Position numbers and translations under genes: made by a program. Of a stretch of 64,000 nucleotides of DNA, positions 24,061 to 33,838 are shown one piece after another (position 1 is the first letter of the stretch; the number at the start of each line of letters is the position of its first letter). The notes beneath the pieces were generated by a model. The model ran no database searches, was not told the DNA's origin, and saw only the letters and a program-made list of their open reading frames with translations. Source of the DNA: Paraflavitalea devenefica (GTDB lineage Bacteria > Bacteroidota > Bacteroidia > Chitinophagales > Chitinophagaceae); contig NZ_JAARML010000001.1 in NCBI RefSeq assembly GCF_011759375.1, positions 434,001 to 498,000 of the forward strand, given 5' to 3'.

Positions 24061-26847
24061 TTAAGGTGTTTTGGTCTCTTTTTCCAGGGCTTTCATTTTA
24101 TCCTGATAGCTGGTGCCTTCTTTGATCCAGGAAGGGGCTGGTTTACCCAGCAGGAAGTGATCGAACCATTCCCGCTGGCGCTTCTGGTAATCGATCTGGT
24201 TCTCTTTTTTGGCCAGGCCATGGTTTTCATCGGCATATACCAGCATCACGTGTTCTTTTTCCATGCGGCGCATGGTGCCATACATTTCAATACCCTGGTG
24301 CCAGTCTACCGCACCATCCTTATCGCCAAAAGCCACCAGTAAGGGTGTTTTGATCTTATCGGCGTTGAACATGGGCGAGTTACGTATGTGCGCATCCATA
24401 CGGTCATACCAGGGGCCATCAAAACGCCCCTGGCTGATCTCAAATATCTTCTGGTCGGGGATACCGGAGTTCCAGTAGATAGACATGGACATGCTGATGA
24501 GATCGGTCAGCGGCGCCCCGGCGCAGGCTGCTTTAAAGAGGTTGGTTTGTGTAATGATGAAAGACGTTTGGTAAGCGCCCCAGCTATGTCCCATCAAACC
24601 GATCTTGTTCTTATCGATCATACCGGTTTTCAATACCTGCTCTACTGCAGGCACCACACAATCCACGGCGCTGGTGCCGGGCTCATTGATGTCATACACG
24701 ATATCGGGGCGGAACACAAAGTAGCCATTGGTGGTATAGTTGCTCGTATTGTAGGCACTGCGTACAGATGGCGAAGCGTACATGTGCACCGTATTGGATA
24801 AAATTTCATAGATGTACACGATCATGGGATATTGTTTACCCGGCTCGTAGTTGGCCGGATAGAACAGGGCTCCCTGCATTGGCTTGCCTTTCTTGTTGGT
24901 GAAGCTCACCAGCTCGCTTTTGCCCCAGTAATAGTTTTGTTGCTGCAGGTTGGTAGCCACTACCTGTTTACTATCACCGAAGTTCTCTGTCGTATACAGC
25001 TCAGGAGAAATATGGTAATCCTGTTTTGAGTAAGTGAACACGTTGGCATCTTTTGCCTTGACGAGCCTGCTCAGGTAAGCATCTTCAAACAGCAGTTTAG
25101 TGAGCTTGTTCTTTTCCAGCCTGGAGAAGCCAAACTTCTTGGTCTTATCTCCATAAGCCGACAAGTAAATGGGTTTGGTATCGTCAATAAAGGGATCTTC
25201 AAAGTCGAGCCTGTACACGCGGTACTGGATCTCTTCTTTTTCACCGTCCGTCAGTTTGCGGGCAGCTTTACCATCGGGATTCAGCGCCCATACATTGTAT
25301 TCATCATATACCAGCAGTTCTTTATCGCCTTTGAGCCATCCGCCAAAACCAAAGGGTGGTTTGGTAGCCGGATGATCATCGCGGGTATTCCAGAAGGTAG
25401 CGCCTGTTTTTTCCGTCAGGTTCACGGACTGACCAGTAGCTGTGTTATAGCTCCACCAGTTTTTGTCTTTGAAGTATACCAGGTATTTCCCTTCGGGAGA
25501 AGGTTGCGGGCCTGTATAAAAGCCTGACAGCATTTTTTCAAACAAGAGCTTCTTCTCACCGGTCCTGGCATTCACGAGGTAGAAATCAGCAGAGTCCTCT
25601 TTAAAGGCCGGTCTGTATTTTGTATTGGTGTAGGTAACGGCCCATTTCCTGTTATCGCTGAAAGCGGCGTAAGGAGTTTCCTCCTGCGCCAATTGGAAGA
25701 AGGTATTGTTATCAAGGTTCCATACTGACTGATAGCTTAATTCCTTGTCCTGCATGTAAGTGATCTTCTGGCGGGGCTGTATCTCTGTATCTTTCCAATG
25801 CCAGATATCTACTGCCGCCATTTTATCCTCTTTCTTCGGCGGTGCGGCAGCTACGTTCTTTGTGGAATCGGCTTTTTTAGCGGTATCCGTTTTTGTTTTG
25901 CTGCTATCGGCTTTTTTATCTTCTTTCTTTGGCTTGGCAGTCCAGCTTTTGATACCAAAGAAAGCGGCATTCATGTCATCGCTGAGTACAAGATTGGAAG
26001 CATTGTTGATGCGCATGCTATCCGGGAAGCCTTTGTATTTTGTACCATCAAAGGTTTTCAGTGCCGGCGCTTTATAGATGTTGACATAAGCATATACCAT
26101 GGCATTTTCTTCTTCATAACCTTCTTTTTTGAAGCTCTTGTAGAATGCCAGTCCCTCTCCTTCTTTCTGCCAGGTGAGCTTGGAGAATTTGCAGGTATCG
26201 CTGGCAATGACCTTGAGGGAGTAGTTATCCAGGTTGAATAGCTCTACAGAATTACCGGCAATATTTGCCGACTCCACAATGTAAGCGAGGTAGTCGCCTT
26301 TTTTATTGAAGGCATAAGTGGTTGCGTTGCCAATGATCCGGGTGCTGCTATCGGCCAGCTTTTTCAATAAGAGTACAGCACCTTTGTCTTTGTTTTCCTT
26401 GGGCGGCTCCAGGCTAACGGCGAGGAGCTTGCCATTGCGGGAAAAACGAAATGAGCTGATATCCTGTATGATCTCTTTTTTGCCGGTAGCCAGGTTGAGC
26501 AAACCCATTTTATAACGGATGGGCAGTTTCTGGTCGCGCAGTTTTTCGGCTTCTTTATAGGATACCCCGATCTGCCAGGCAATCCATTGGTTGTCTTTGG
26601 ACAGCTCGAAGTTGGTAGCAAATTCCAGCTTGTATTGCTTATTGGTAAGCCGGTTTTTTACATACAGGGTGTCGTTTTCCTCCTGGGAGGCTACAATGTA
26701 AGCGATCCACTCGCCATTGGGCGATATGTCGGCATAGCTCAGGCTTTGCCATTTGCCATAATCGTCGGGGGTCAGGTACTTTTTCTGGGCTGTAAGGGTG
26801 GTGGTCAGCAGCAGGAAAAGGGTTAACAGGGAACCAACAAGTTTCAT
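24061..26847 (-). CDS. Exported S9 prolyl-oligopeptidase family peptidase
   Basis: A 928-residue peptidase with signal peptide (LLTLFLLLTTTLTAQ). The first 620 residues form a propeller-like domain with ADISPNGEWIAYIV and RFSRNGKLLAVSL motifs, interrupted by a lysine/serine/aspartate-rich low-complexity insert (about 305-345). The C-terminal alpha/beta-hydrolase domain carries the triad S755 in GHSWGAY, D844 in GDKDGAVDW and H876 in ENHGL. It probably cleaves peptides in the periplasm or outside the cell, comparable with the tricorn homologue at 6936. Start is ATG 26847. Confidence 0.92.
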   Translation of the reverse strand: MKLVGSLLTLFLLLTTTLTAQKKYLTPDDYGKWQSLSYADISPNGEWIAYIVASQEENDTLYVKNRLTNKQYKLEFATNFELSKDNQWIAWQIGVSYKEAEKLRDQKLPIRYKMGLLNLATGKKEIIQDISSFRFSRNGKLLAVSLEPPKENKDKGAVLLLKKLADSSTRIIGNATTYAFNKKGDYLAYIVESANIAGNSVELFNLDNYSLKVIASDTCKFSKLTWQKEGEGLAFYKSFKKEGYEEENAMVYAYVNIYKAPALKTFDGTKYKGFPDSMRINNASNLVLSDDMNAAFFGIKSWTAKPKKEDKKADSSKTKTDTAKKADSTKNVAAAPPKKEDKMAAVDIWHWKDTEIQPRQKITYMQDKELSYQSVWNLDNNTFFQLAQEETPYAAFSDNRKWAVTYTNTKYRPAFKEDSADFYLVNARTGEKKLLFEKMLSGFYTGPQPSPEGKYLVYFKDKNWWSYNTATGQSVNLTEKTGATFWNTRDDHPATKPPFGFGGWLKGDKELLVYDEYNVWALNPDGKAARKLTDGEKEEIQYRVYRLDFEDPFIDDTKPIYLSAYGDKTKKFGFSRLEKNKLTKLLFEDAYLSRLVKAKDANVFTYSKQDYHISPELYTTENFGDSKQVVATNLQQQNYYWGKSELVSFTNKKGKPMQGALFYPANYEPGKQYPMIVYIYEILSNTVHMYASPSVRSAYNTSNYTTNGYFVFRPDIVYDINEPGTSAVDCVVPAVEQVLKTGMIDKNKIGLMGHSWGAYQTSFIITQTNLFKAACAGAPLTDLISMSMSIYWNSGIPDQKIFEISQGRFDGPWYDRMDAHIRNSPMFNADKIKTPLLVAFGDKDGAVDWHQGIEMYGTMRRMEKEHVMLVYADENHGLAKKENQIDYQKRQREWFDHFLLGKPAPSWIKEGTSYQDKMKALEKETKTP

Positions 26848-26902
26848 AAAAAGACTGGGTTTAATAAGGGGCTAAAGTACGGAAGAAATGTGAGTTGTGA
26901 GT

Positions 26903-26946
26903 GGCACAAGTACGCCAGACACAGGGCCGGGCTGCATACTTGCACC
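26903..26946. repeat. Imperfect palindrome, family B copy 1
   Basis: GGCACAAGTACGC (26903-26915) and GCATACTTGCACC (26934-26946) are imperfect inverted copies (10 of 13). A second copy is at 38933-38977. The remaining gap from 26848 to 27129 also has two tight hairpins, AGGGCC/GGCCCT near 26968-26981 and TGCGAGGCT/AGCCTCGCA at 26994-27014, and no gene. Confidence 0.7.
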
Positions 26947-27129
26947 AGCGTAGGGCGTTTGCTTCGATAGGGCCAGAGGCCCTGTAATAGGGGTGCGAGG
27001 CTGCAAGCCTCGCAGAGCGGTGCATATCGTCAAGGTTATTGACTGGTTCGTCAAAGTAATTATTTCAGGGGCGGGATATGCTATTGTTTTGTGGTGTAAT
27101 GTAATTATTCACTATAAAAAATAGCTTTT

Positions 27130-27603
27130 ATGAAATTCATTAACAGTAACCGCCTTTGGGCTAAAACGCTGGCCCTGCTGGCCGTATGCGCCACGTTATT
27201 TTCTTTTTCTTCTTATCGTGGTGGCGATAGCTTTAGCATTTACCTGAACAACAAACTGGTGTTTGAACAACATGTACATATGAAAGGAGGGGTTAAAAGT
27301 TTTGAACTGGGCAAGGCCAATTATAATGACCAGCTCAGCATTTATTACAGCCATTGCGGCCAACCAGGAAAAGGGAGAAGTATAGCCATTAAAGATGAAA
27401 ATAATAAGACCCTGAAAGAATGGCATTTCGGCGATGCCAGCAATAAGAAATCCAGCATGAATTGTAAAGTAGGGGATATCCTGGACCTGCAAAAGAATAA
27501 GGGAGGTAAGCTGCAACTGTATTATTCTTCCAAAGAACTTCCCAAGGGTCAGGTACTGGCTGCCATTGTGGTGGATGGAAGTGGGAAGACAGCGTCGAGG
27601 TAG
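27130..27603 (+). CDS. Exported hypothetical protein
   Basis: A 157-residue protein starting at ATG 27130 with a signal peptide (TLALLAVCATLFSFSS). The mature part has SFSIYLNNKLVFEQHV and LQLYYSSKELPKGQVLAAIV, a beta-rich arrangement reminiscent of the C-terminal domain of the protein at 10988 (both contain an N-K-L-V/I-F strand), though too weak to call homologous by eye. Two conserved-looking cysteines may form a disulfide. No function can be given. A heptamer repeat begins five bases after its stop. Confidence 0.75.
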   Translation: MKFINSNRLWAKTLALLAVCATLFSFSSYRGGDSFSIYLNNKLVFEQHVHMKGGVKSFELGKANYNDQLSIYYSHCGQPGKGRSIAIKDENNKTLKEWHFGDASNKKSSMNCKVGDILDLQKNKGGKLQLYYSSKELPKGQVLAAIVVDGSGKTASR

Positions 27604-27607
27604 CAGC

Positions 27608-27635
27608 GAGCTTTGAGCTGCGAGCTATGAGCCGT
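27608..27635. repeat. Heptamer repeat behind a stop codon
   Basis: Units GAGCTTT, GAGCTGC, GAGCTAT, GAGCCGT follow the stop codon at 27603. The same unit family is at 63656-63690. Confidence 0.8.
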
Positions 27636-27705
27636 TTGCTTCGATTTCCTTCTGCTTCGATCGTTAGAATATAGCATGAAAGGCGGGCCACTTATGGCCT
27701 GCTTT

Positions 27706-29844
27706 TTAGTTTATGAAGACTTCATCTATGAACAGCCAGCTTTTGGCGTTCTTGTCTTTGAGCCAGGGGAAAACGTTGGGAATAGGTTTGAGCACAAGTT
27801 TGATACAGCCTATTTCCTGCACTGCAAAGCGGCTGTCGAACGTAACATTTTCCCTGGCACGGTCATCATTAGCCGGTGGAGGCGGATGGATGGTTTGCAG
27901 CAATGACAGATGATCCTTGTCCCGGCCACCCCACACCTGGATGGAGGCCGGCGGAAAGATGTGCTCATTCACCGATTTGATCATGCTGATGGTGATGCTG
28001 CTTACATGGGCAGGATTGTTAAACAGCATGGTGGCCGTTACCTGCTGGCCGTGAAAGCCGATCCATTTTCCATTGCCATAATCAGGATTGCTCTTTACCA
28101 GGTCAATGAGGGTATTGCCGCCGCTGGCCTTGTATTTAGGATCGGGGTCGGGCAAGAGGATGGCACTGTCGGCCTTCCAGGTAGACCGGTAAAAATGCTG
28201 TTGCACCACCTCGCTCCCTATCCAGCCGGGCTTGAATGCTTTGGCTTTTACCACACCTGTTTCCTGCAGCAGTAGTTCCTGGTTGTATACCGGAGAGCTA
28301 AGACTGTCGGGATCTTTTCCATCCAGTGTATACCGTATTTCAGCTCCCCTGATGTAATGTTTCAGTTTTAAGGGAACAGGTTTGGTGATTACCTGTTCTT
28401 CGTTTTCAATGACCGGGGGTGAGATCTTTAAGGTGACGGTATCTTTAAAGCCGGTATGATAGTAGATAGCCGCATGCGCCTGCCGCAACTGACTTGCCTG
28501 CTGATCGGTAATAGCCGTATTCCATACGTATACCGTTTTCAGGTTTGGAAGGGACTGTAAGGACTTTAATTGTTCTGCTTTTACGGGTGTACCCGACAGA
28601 GACAGGCTTTTTAGTTGCTGCAGTTTTTTTAACCCGGCCAATGTATTGCCGGTGATGGCCGTAAAGTTGAGGTTGAGCTTCCTGAGGTTCTTAAACCGGG
28701 CTATGATGGCCAGGTCTTCATCTTTCACCGGCATGTTGTCGAGGTTCAGGGATACGATCTGTGTTTCCAGCGGACGCAATGCTTCGAGCTCTTTTGCATG
28801 GTAGAAAGCACGGTTGTAAAAGCTCACCGCCAATGCAGGCGAACCTATCGCCAGTGGCGTAATGACACGGTTGTTGTTGCTTAATTGTTGCACCTGACGA
28901 TCCTCCGGCGCCTCAAAATCATAGGTCTCTTCTTCGGCCGTTTTGAGCATGGTGGCGGCCAGCGTTTTCAGGGTATCGCCATCGGGCAGTTCTATGACCC
29001 TTTTGTCGAATACAGCGCCTCCCCTGATCCATATTTCCAGGAGTTTCATTTCAAAAGGAGTAAGCTGGGGTTTTCCTATCGGGGGCATGTGCTTTTTGGC
29101 TTCTTCGGGTAAATGGATGCGTTGTAACAACAGCCCCTCCGCCTGTGTGGTATCCCAGAGCTTCCCGTTTTTTCCTCCTTTCAGCAGGCTTTCTTTGGTG
29201 GTCATGATGAGCTCACCTTTGGATTTGCTGCTGTTGTGACAGTTCATGCATTTGGCTTCCAGAATGGGCTCGATGAGGTGTGCATATACGACTGCTTCTT
29301 CCAGTGGCGGCAGCTCTTTTTGTTTATCGGGAGTAACGGGCGCCAGCACAAAGTTTTCGCCATGGGTAATGGTGGCCCCCAGGTGAGCAGCCAGCAGCAG
29401 CACACCTATTATTACCAGTATGGAAGTGTTGAAGAGGAAAGGGGAACGTATTTTTTCCCGGACCGTGTATAGTGCAAACAGTCCGAAAGAAAGCGCAGCG
29501 CCCAGCCACTTATGCCAATCTACCGTTCCTTCTTCATAACCCTGTTCTTTGGATAACAGGAATCCTGTTAAAGCAGTAATAGCGGCTGTAAAAGAAGCTG
29601 CAATGAGTAACCCTTCTGCAATATTTGTGTACCAGGGAGCACTTTTTATTTCGCGGGCCGCAAGCAAGACCCACCCGGCATATAACAGGATCAATACGAT
29701 GGGAAAATGCAGCAGCAGGGGATGCATTCGCCCGGATACCTGCAACCAGGCCGGCACCACTATTTTACTACTGAAGCATAGAAAGAATAACAGCAGTACG
29801 TTTAGTGGTAAGAGGGATACGGCGATTGCTTTTTTTAGTTTCAT
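27706..29844 (-). CDS. Membrane cytochrome c-like protein with LRR and chitobiase-type C-terminus
   Basis: The 712-residue protein starts at ATG 29844 (an upstream TTG would add 38 unlikely residues and overlap the DUF1501 gene). An N-terminal membrane part (about five helices, residues 5-170, HPLLLHFPIVLILLYAGW) resembles DUF2231. A cytochrome-like segment has a c-type heme motif CMNCH near residue 200 and HMPPIGKPQLTPFEMKLLEIW. Leucine-rich-repeat-like stretches follow (LRKLNLNFTAITGNTLAGL, about 385-480), then a chitobiase/FN3-like C-terminal module (RYTLDGKDPDS). It is the last gene of the three-gene DUF1549-DUF1501 operon and looks like its membrane electron-transfer or anchoring part. 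Confidence 0.85.
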   Translation of the reverse strand: MKLKKAIAVSLLPLNVLLLFFLCFSSKIVVPAWLQVSGRMHPLLLHFPIVLILLYAGWVLLAAREIKSAPWYTNIAEGLLIAASFTAAITALTGFLLSKEQGYEEGTVDWHKWLGAALSFGLFALYTVREKIRSPFLFNTSILVIIGVLLLAAHLGATITHGENFVLAPVTPDKQKELPPLEEAVVYAHLIEPILEAKCMNCHNSSKSKGELIMTTKESLLKGGKNGKLWDTTQAEGLLLQRIHLPEEAKKHMPPIGKPQLTPFEMKLLEIWIRGGAVFDKRVIELPDGDTLKTLAATMLKTAEEETYDFEAPEDRQVQQLSNNNRVITPLAIGSPALAVSFYNRAFYHAKELEALRPLETQIVSLNLDNMPVKDEDLAIIARFKNLRKLNLNFTAITGNTLAGLKKLQQLKSLSLSGTPVKAEQLKSLQSLPNLKTVYVWNTAITDQQASQLRQAHAAIYYHTGFKDTVTLKISPPVIENEEQVITKPVPLKLKHYIRGAEIRYTLDGKDPDSLSSPVYNQELLLQETGVVKAKAFKPGWIGSEVVQQHFYRSTWKADSAILLPDPDPKYKASGGNTLIDLVKSNPDYGNGKWIGFHGQQVTATMLFNNPAHVSSITISMIKSVNEHIFPPASIQVWGGRDKDHLSLLQTIHPPPPANDDRARENVTFDSRFAVQEIGCIKLVLKPIPNVFPWLKDKNAKSWLFIDEVFIN

Positions 29845-29872
29845 GCTACTGCGGAGAATTAAGGGTGTCTTC

Positions 29873-31318
29873 TTATGCGATAAGATCTTTGACCACGTTG
29901 CCGGCGACATCGGTGAGGCGGTAACGGCGGCCCAGGTGTTTGAAAATAAGCTGCTCATGGTCTAAGCCCATGAGGTGCAGCAGGGTGGCATGGAAATCAT
30001 GCACGTGCACTGGATTTTTGGCAATGTTGTAGCCAAACTCATCTGTTTCGCCATATACACCGGGCTTGACACCACCACCTGCCATCCATACGGTGAAGCA
30101 ACGGGGATGGTGATCCCTTCCATAGTTGTCTCTGGTGAGCGCGCCCTGGCAATAGTTGGTGCGGCCAAATTCACCACCCCAGATGATGAGGGTCTCCTCC
30201 AATAGTCCACGTTGTTTGAGATCGGTAATCAGCGCAGCACTGGCCTGGTCTACATCCTGGCATTGGCCTTTTATCTGCCCGGGCAGGTTATCGTGTGCAT
30301 CCCATCCCTGGTGGTATAGTTGTACAAACCGGACACCACTTTCACTGAGCTTGCGGGCCAGCAGGCAGTTGGCTGCATAGGTGCCGGGCACCAGGCAATC
30401 GGGACCATATAGTTTGATGATGGACTCGGGCTCCTTGCTCATGTCGGTGATCTCCGGCACGGCCGTCTGCATGCGGTAGGCCATTTCATACTGCTGTATC
30501 TTGGTCTTTATTTCAGGATCGCCAAATTCTTCATAGGATGATTCATTCAGCTCCGCTACTTTATCCAGCATCCGGCGCCGGTCGGTTTTATCAATCGCAT
30601 CGGGATTGTTGAGGTATAGTACCGGGTTTTCCCCGCTGCTGAATTGTACACCCTGGTGCACAGAATCGAGGAAACCATTGGTCCATAGTTTTCCATAGAC
30701 GCCCTGCCCATTCCCTTTTCCTTTGGATAAGAGCACACAGAAGGCCGGCAGGTTTTTGTTCTCACTGCCCAGTCCATAGCTTAACCAGGCGCCCATGCTG
30801 GGCCTGTTACCTACCTGCGCGCCTGTTTGGAAAAAGGTGAGTGCGGGGTCGTGATTGATGGCTTCTGTATATAATGTTTTGATGATACAGAGATCATCCA
30901 CCACGCCTGCGGTATACGGTAATAGTTCACTGATCTGCGCTCTTGCCCGACCATACTCGCCAAACTTAAATAAGGTACCCGCCAGCGGAAAGTGTGCCTG
31001 CTCGCTTGTCATGCCCGTGAGGCGTTGTCCCATGCGTATGCTTGCCGGGAGGTCCTGCCCATGCATTTTCTGCAGCAGGGGCTTGTAATCAAAGAGGTCT
31101 AATTGCGACGGCGCGCCATTCTGAAAAAGGTAGATAATACGTTTTGCTTTGGGAGCAAAACGCGGAAGACCGGCTATGATGGCTTCTTCCGGATCTTTAC
31201 TGAAAAGGTCGGGTATTAGTAAGGAACCCAATGCCACACTACCTACACCCAGGCTCAACCTGGACAGGAACCTGCGACGGTTGTAGGTGAGTCCATGTTC
31301 CAGCATTTCTTTTTTCAT
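29873..31318 (-). CDS. DUF1501 family protein with Tat signal
   Basis: A 481-residue protein with a twin-arginine leader RRRFLSRLSLGVGSVALGSL near the N-terminus, so it is exported folded. The rest matches DUF1501, an alkaline-phosphatase/sulfatase-like fold: FLFQNGAPSQLDLFDYKP-like text is seen as YLFQNGAPSQLDLFDYK, plus WGGEFGRTNYCQG and NYGRDHHPRCFTVWMAGGG. DUF1501 genes are regularly coupled with DUF1549/DUF1553 cytochrome genes in Planctomycetota and Bacteroidota; the reaction is not established. Start is ATG 31318, 41 bases after the upstream gene; 28 bases separate it from the next. Confidence 0.92.
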   Translation of the reverse strand: MKKEMLEHGLTYNRRRFLSRLSLGVGSVALGSLLIPDLFSKDPEEAIIAGLPRFAPKAKRIIYLFQNGAPSQLDLFDYKPLLQKMHGQDLPASIRMGQRLTGMTSEQAHFPLAGTLFKFGEYGRARAQISELLPYTAGVVDDLCIIKTLYTEAINHDPALTFFQTGAQVGNRPSMGAWLSYGLGSENKNLPAFCVLLSKGKGNGQGVYGKLWTNGFLDSVHQGVQFSSGENPVLYLNNPDAIDKTDRRRMLDKVAELNESSYEEFGDPEIKTKIQQYEMAYRMQTAVPEITDMSKEPESIIKLYGPDCLVPGTYAANCLLARKLSESGVRFVQLYHQGWDAHDNLPGQIKGQCQDVDQASAALITDLKQRGLLEETLIIWGGEFGRTNYCQGALTRDNYGRDHHPRCFTVWMAGGGVKPGVYGETDEFGYNIAKNPVHVHDFHATLLHLMGLDHEQLIFKHLGRRYRLTDVAGNVVKDLIA

Positions 31319-31359
31319 ACAGCATTATTTATACAGGAGGCGACTTACCAGTCTTTCTC

Positions 31360-33699
31360 CTATGATTTGGAGATCGCTTCCTCCAGGTTATAAATGGTAT
31401 TCACCGTTTTCATGAGTGCAGCCCATGTATTAACATCCAATTTATCATTGCCGGGATATTCACCTGCCTTTAATGTTTTGGCAGCATCCAGTTGTTTTTG
31501 GGTGAACAGTTTCACCTGTTCCTCATAATAGGATTGCAATACCTGCAGTTCTTTATCGGATGCTTTCCTGCAAATGATCCGGCGGAAGGCTATTGCTATT
31601 TTATCTTTTACGGTGCTTGATTGTGCTTCCAGTTCCTGCGCCAATACCCGGGAAGCTTCGAGGGTAGTGGGATCGTTCATCATGATGAGTGCCTGCAAGG
31701 GGGTATTGGTCTTTAATCTTTTTACTTCGCACTGATCCCGGTTACTGGCATCAAACATTAACATGGAGGGAGGCGGCACCGTTAGTTTGATAAAGGTGTA
31801 CATACCGCGGCGGTATAGTAGTTGTCCGTGGTCCTGCTGGTAAGTAGCCAGTACTCCCCGGCCGGAAGTAGCTGCTTCCCACAACCCTTTGGGCTGGTAA
31901 GGTTTTACGCTGGGCCCTCCGATGGTTTTCACCAGCAGGCCGCTGCTGGCCAGTACCATGTCTCTTATAAATTCTGCGGGCAGCCTGTTACGGGGTCCAC
32001 GGGCATAGTAGATATTCTCCGGATCTATGCTGAGTTTGTCCTTCGTTACTTTGGTGGATTGTCTGTAGGTGGCACTCATGACCATTTGCTTTACCAATCG
32101 TTTGATATCCCAGTTGTGCTCCATGAAATCAACAGACAGCCAATCGAGCAGGGCCGGATGGGAAGGCAGTTCACCCTGCATGCCGAAATCGCCGGTAGTT
32201 TTTACAATGCCCTTTCCAAAGAACTCCTGCCATAACTGGTTTACAAATACACGGGCGGTGAGCGGGTTGTTCCTGTTCACCGTCCAGGCGGCCAGTCCCA
32301 GCCTGTTGCGCTGGTATTGCAGCGTATCATAGGGCATGATGGCAGTAACAGCAGCGGCACGTACTTCTGTGGAAGGTGCATCGTACACACCTCTTTTCAA
32401 GATGTATGTCTTGCGCAGGGTATCCCTCTCTCCCATCACCGATACGTAGAGGCTGCCGGTATCTTTGTGATTGATGAAGTTGAGCAGTTGCGCTCTTTCT
32501 TCGGGTGATATTTGCAGGACAGGTTTCTTAGCAAGTTTCGACTCCCTGATGTCACCCTCAAATCCCAGTTCCCGGCTGTTGTTGAAGAAGGCAAAGAGCT
32601 GGTAATAATCTTTCTGGCTAAAGGGATCGTATTTATGATCATGGCATTGCGCACATTCTATGGTAATGCCCATGATGCCTTTGCCGTAGGTTTTTGTTTT
32701 ATCGAGGTTGTATTCAATGCGGTATTCTTCGGGAATGACGCCTCCTTCTTCTGTGTATTTGTGGTTGCGGAAGAAGCCGGTGGCCAGTATCTGCTCTTTG
32801 GTGGCATTGGGCAACATATCGCCGGCAATTTGCCAGGTGAGGAACTGATCGTACGGCAGGTTCTTATTGAAAGCATGTATGACCCAATCGCGCCAGGCCC
32901 ATTGTGTGCGGATGTTATCATCCTGGTAACCGTAGGAATCTGCATAGCGGGCCACATCGAGCCAATGCAGGGCCATTTTTTCTCCATAGGCGGCATTTGC
33001 CAGTAAACGGTCTACCATTTTTTCATACGCGTTTGCGCTCTGATCCTGTAAGAAGTCATCCATCATTTGCAGGGTGGGTGGCAGGCCGGTAAGGTCAAAG
33101 GCTACGCGTTTCAACAGGCGTTCTTTATCGGCTTCTCCGTTGGGGCGGAGGCCTTTTGCCTGCATGGCCGAGAGGATGAAGTAATCCAGTTCATTTTTTA
33201 CCCATTCCTTATCGTCCATAACAGGTAAGGATGATTTTTCAGGAGGGATGAAGGCCCAATGTTTTTCATATTTAGCGCCTTGCTGTATCCATTTCCTGAT
33301 GAGTTTGATCTCCTGCTCATTTAACAACCCGAGGTGTGATTCGGACGACGGCATCTGGTAAGCGGGATCGGTAGAAGTAATCCTTTTGTACATTTCACTT
33401 TCATCGGGTTTGCCGGGTATGATGGCAAAGGCGCCTTTTGTTTCTTTCAATGGCGCAAAGGCCGATTCGGGATTGTCCAGGCGCAGGTGGGCGGCCCGTT
33501 TATTGGCATCGGGGCCATGGCATACAAAACATTTATCGGAAAGAATGGGGCGAATGTGAAAGTTGTAGCTGATGGCCCCGGTTGCACCACCAGCAGCGGG
33601 CGTACGGTTACAGGCTATAGCAGCTATGATGATAGCAGTACAGAGGCTACCGGCTACCCACAGCCATTTAAACCGGCGGAAGCAATCGTTTATGATCAT
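31360..33699 (-). CDS. PSCyt1/DUF1549/DUF1553 surface cytochrome protein
   Basis: A 779-residue lipoprotein-like product (hydrophobic leader then AAIACNRT). Domains in order: a planctomycete-type cytochrome C domain with heme motif CFVCH (about residues 57-61), DUF1549 with DLTGLPPTLQMMDDFL and HWLDVARYADSYGYQ, a second c-type motif CAQCHDH (about 350), and DUF1553 with WLSVDFMEHNWDIKRLVKQM. This is the standard PSCyt1-PSCyt2-PSD1 arrangement, which is thought to be an exported redox enzyme of unknown substrate. It is the first gene of the operon; a LacI-type palindrome lies 115 bases upstream of its ATG. Confidence 0.92.
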   Translation of the reverse strand: MIINDCFRRFKWLWVAGSLCTAIIIAAIACNRTPAAGGATGAISYNFHIRPILSDKCFVCHGPDANKRAAHLRLDNPESAFAPLKETKGAFAIIPGKPDESEMYKRITSTDPAYQMPSSESHLGLLNEQEIKLIRKWIQQGAKYEKHWAFIPPEKSSLPVMDDKEWVKNELDYFILSAMQAKGLRPNGEADKERLLKRVAFDLTGLPPTLQMMDDFLQDQSANAYEKMVDRLLANAAYGEKMALHWLDVARYADSYGYQDDNIRTQWAWRDWVIHAFNKNLPYDQFLTWQIAGDMLPNATKEQILATGFFRNHKYTEEGGVIPEEYRIEYNLDKTKTYGKGIMGITIECAQCHDHKYDPFSQKDYYQLFAFFNNSRELGFEGDIRESKLAKKPVLQISPEERAQLLNFINHKDTGSLYVSVMGERDTLRKTYILKRGVYDAPSTEVRAAAVTAIMPYDTLQYQRNRLGLAAWTVNRNNPLTARVFVNQLWQEFFGKGIVKTTGDFGMQGELPSHPALLDWLSVDFMEHNWDIKRLVKQMVMSATYRQSTKVTKDKLSIDPENIYYARGPRNRLPAEFIRDMVLASSGLLVKTIGGPSVKPYQPKGLWEAATSGRGVLATYQQDHGQLLYRRGMYTFIKLTVPPPSMLMFDASNRDQCEVKRLKTNTPLQALIMMNDPTTLEASRVLAQELEAQSSTVKDKIAIAFRRIICRKASDKELQVLQSYYEEQVKLFTQKQLDAAKTLKAGEYPGNDKLDVNTWAALMKTVNTIYNLEEAISKS

Positions 33700-33814
33700 A
33701 CATCAGGATTGAGGTCAGGAATCCCTATTTCCTCTTAAGTGTATGATCGTAAGTTAACTAAAAAAACGGGCAATTGGTGTGCTAAACCCTATTAGCAACC
33801 ATTAAAATCGCCTT

Positions 33815-33826
33815 GCAAACGTTTGC
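33815..33826. promoter_or_regulatory. Candidate LacI-type operator
   Basis: GCAAACGTTTGC is a perfect 12-bp palindrome with the AANCGNTT centre typical of LacI/GalR-family operators. It lies between the helicase stop (33839) and the DUF1549 operon (33699), with TTTG inside it that could serve as a minus-strand -33 element. Confidence 0.45.
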
Positions 33827-33838
33827 TTTAATCCAACT

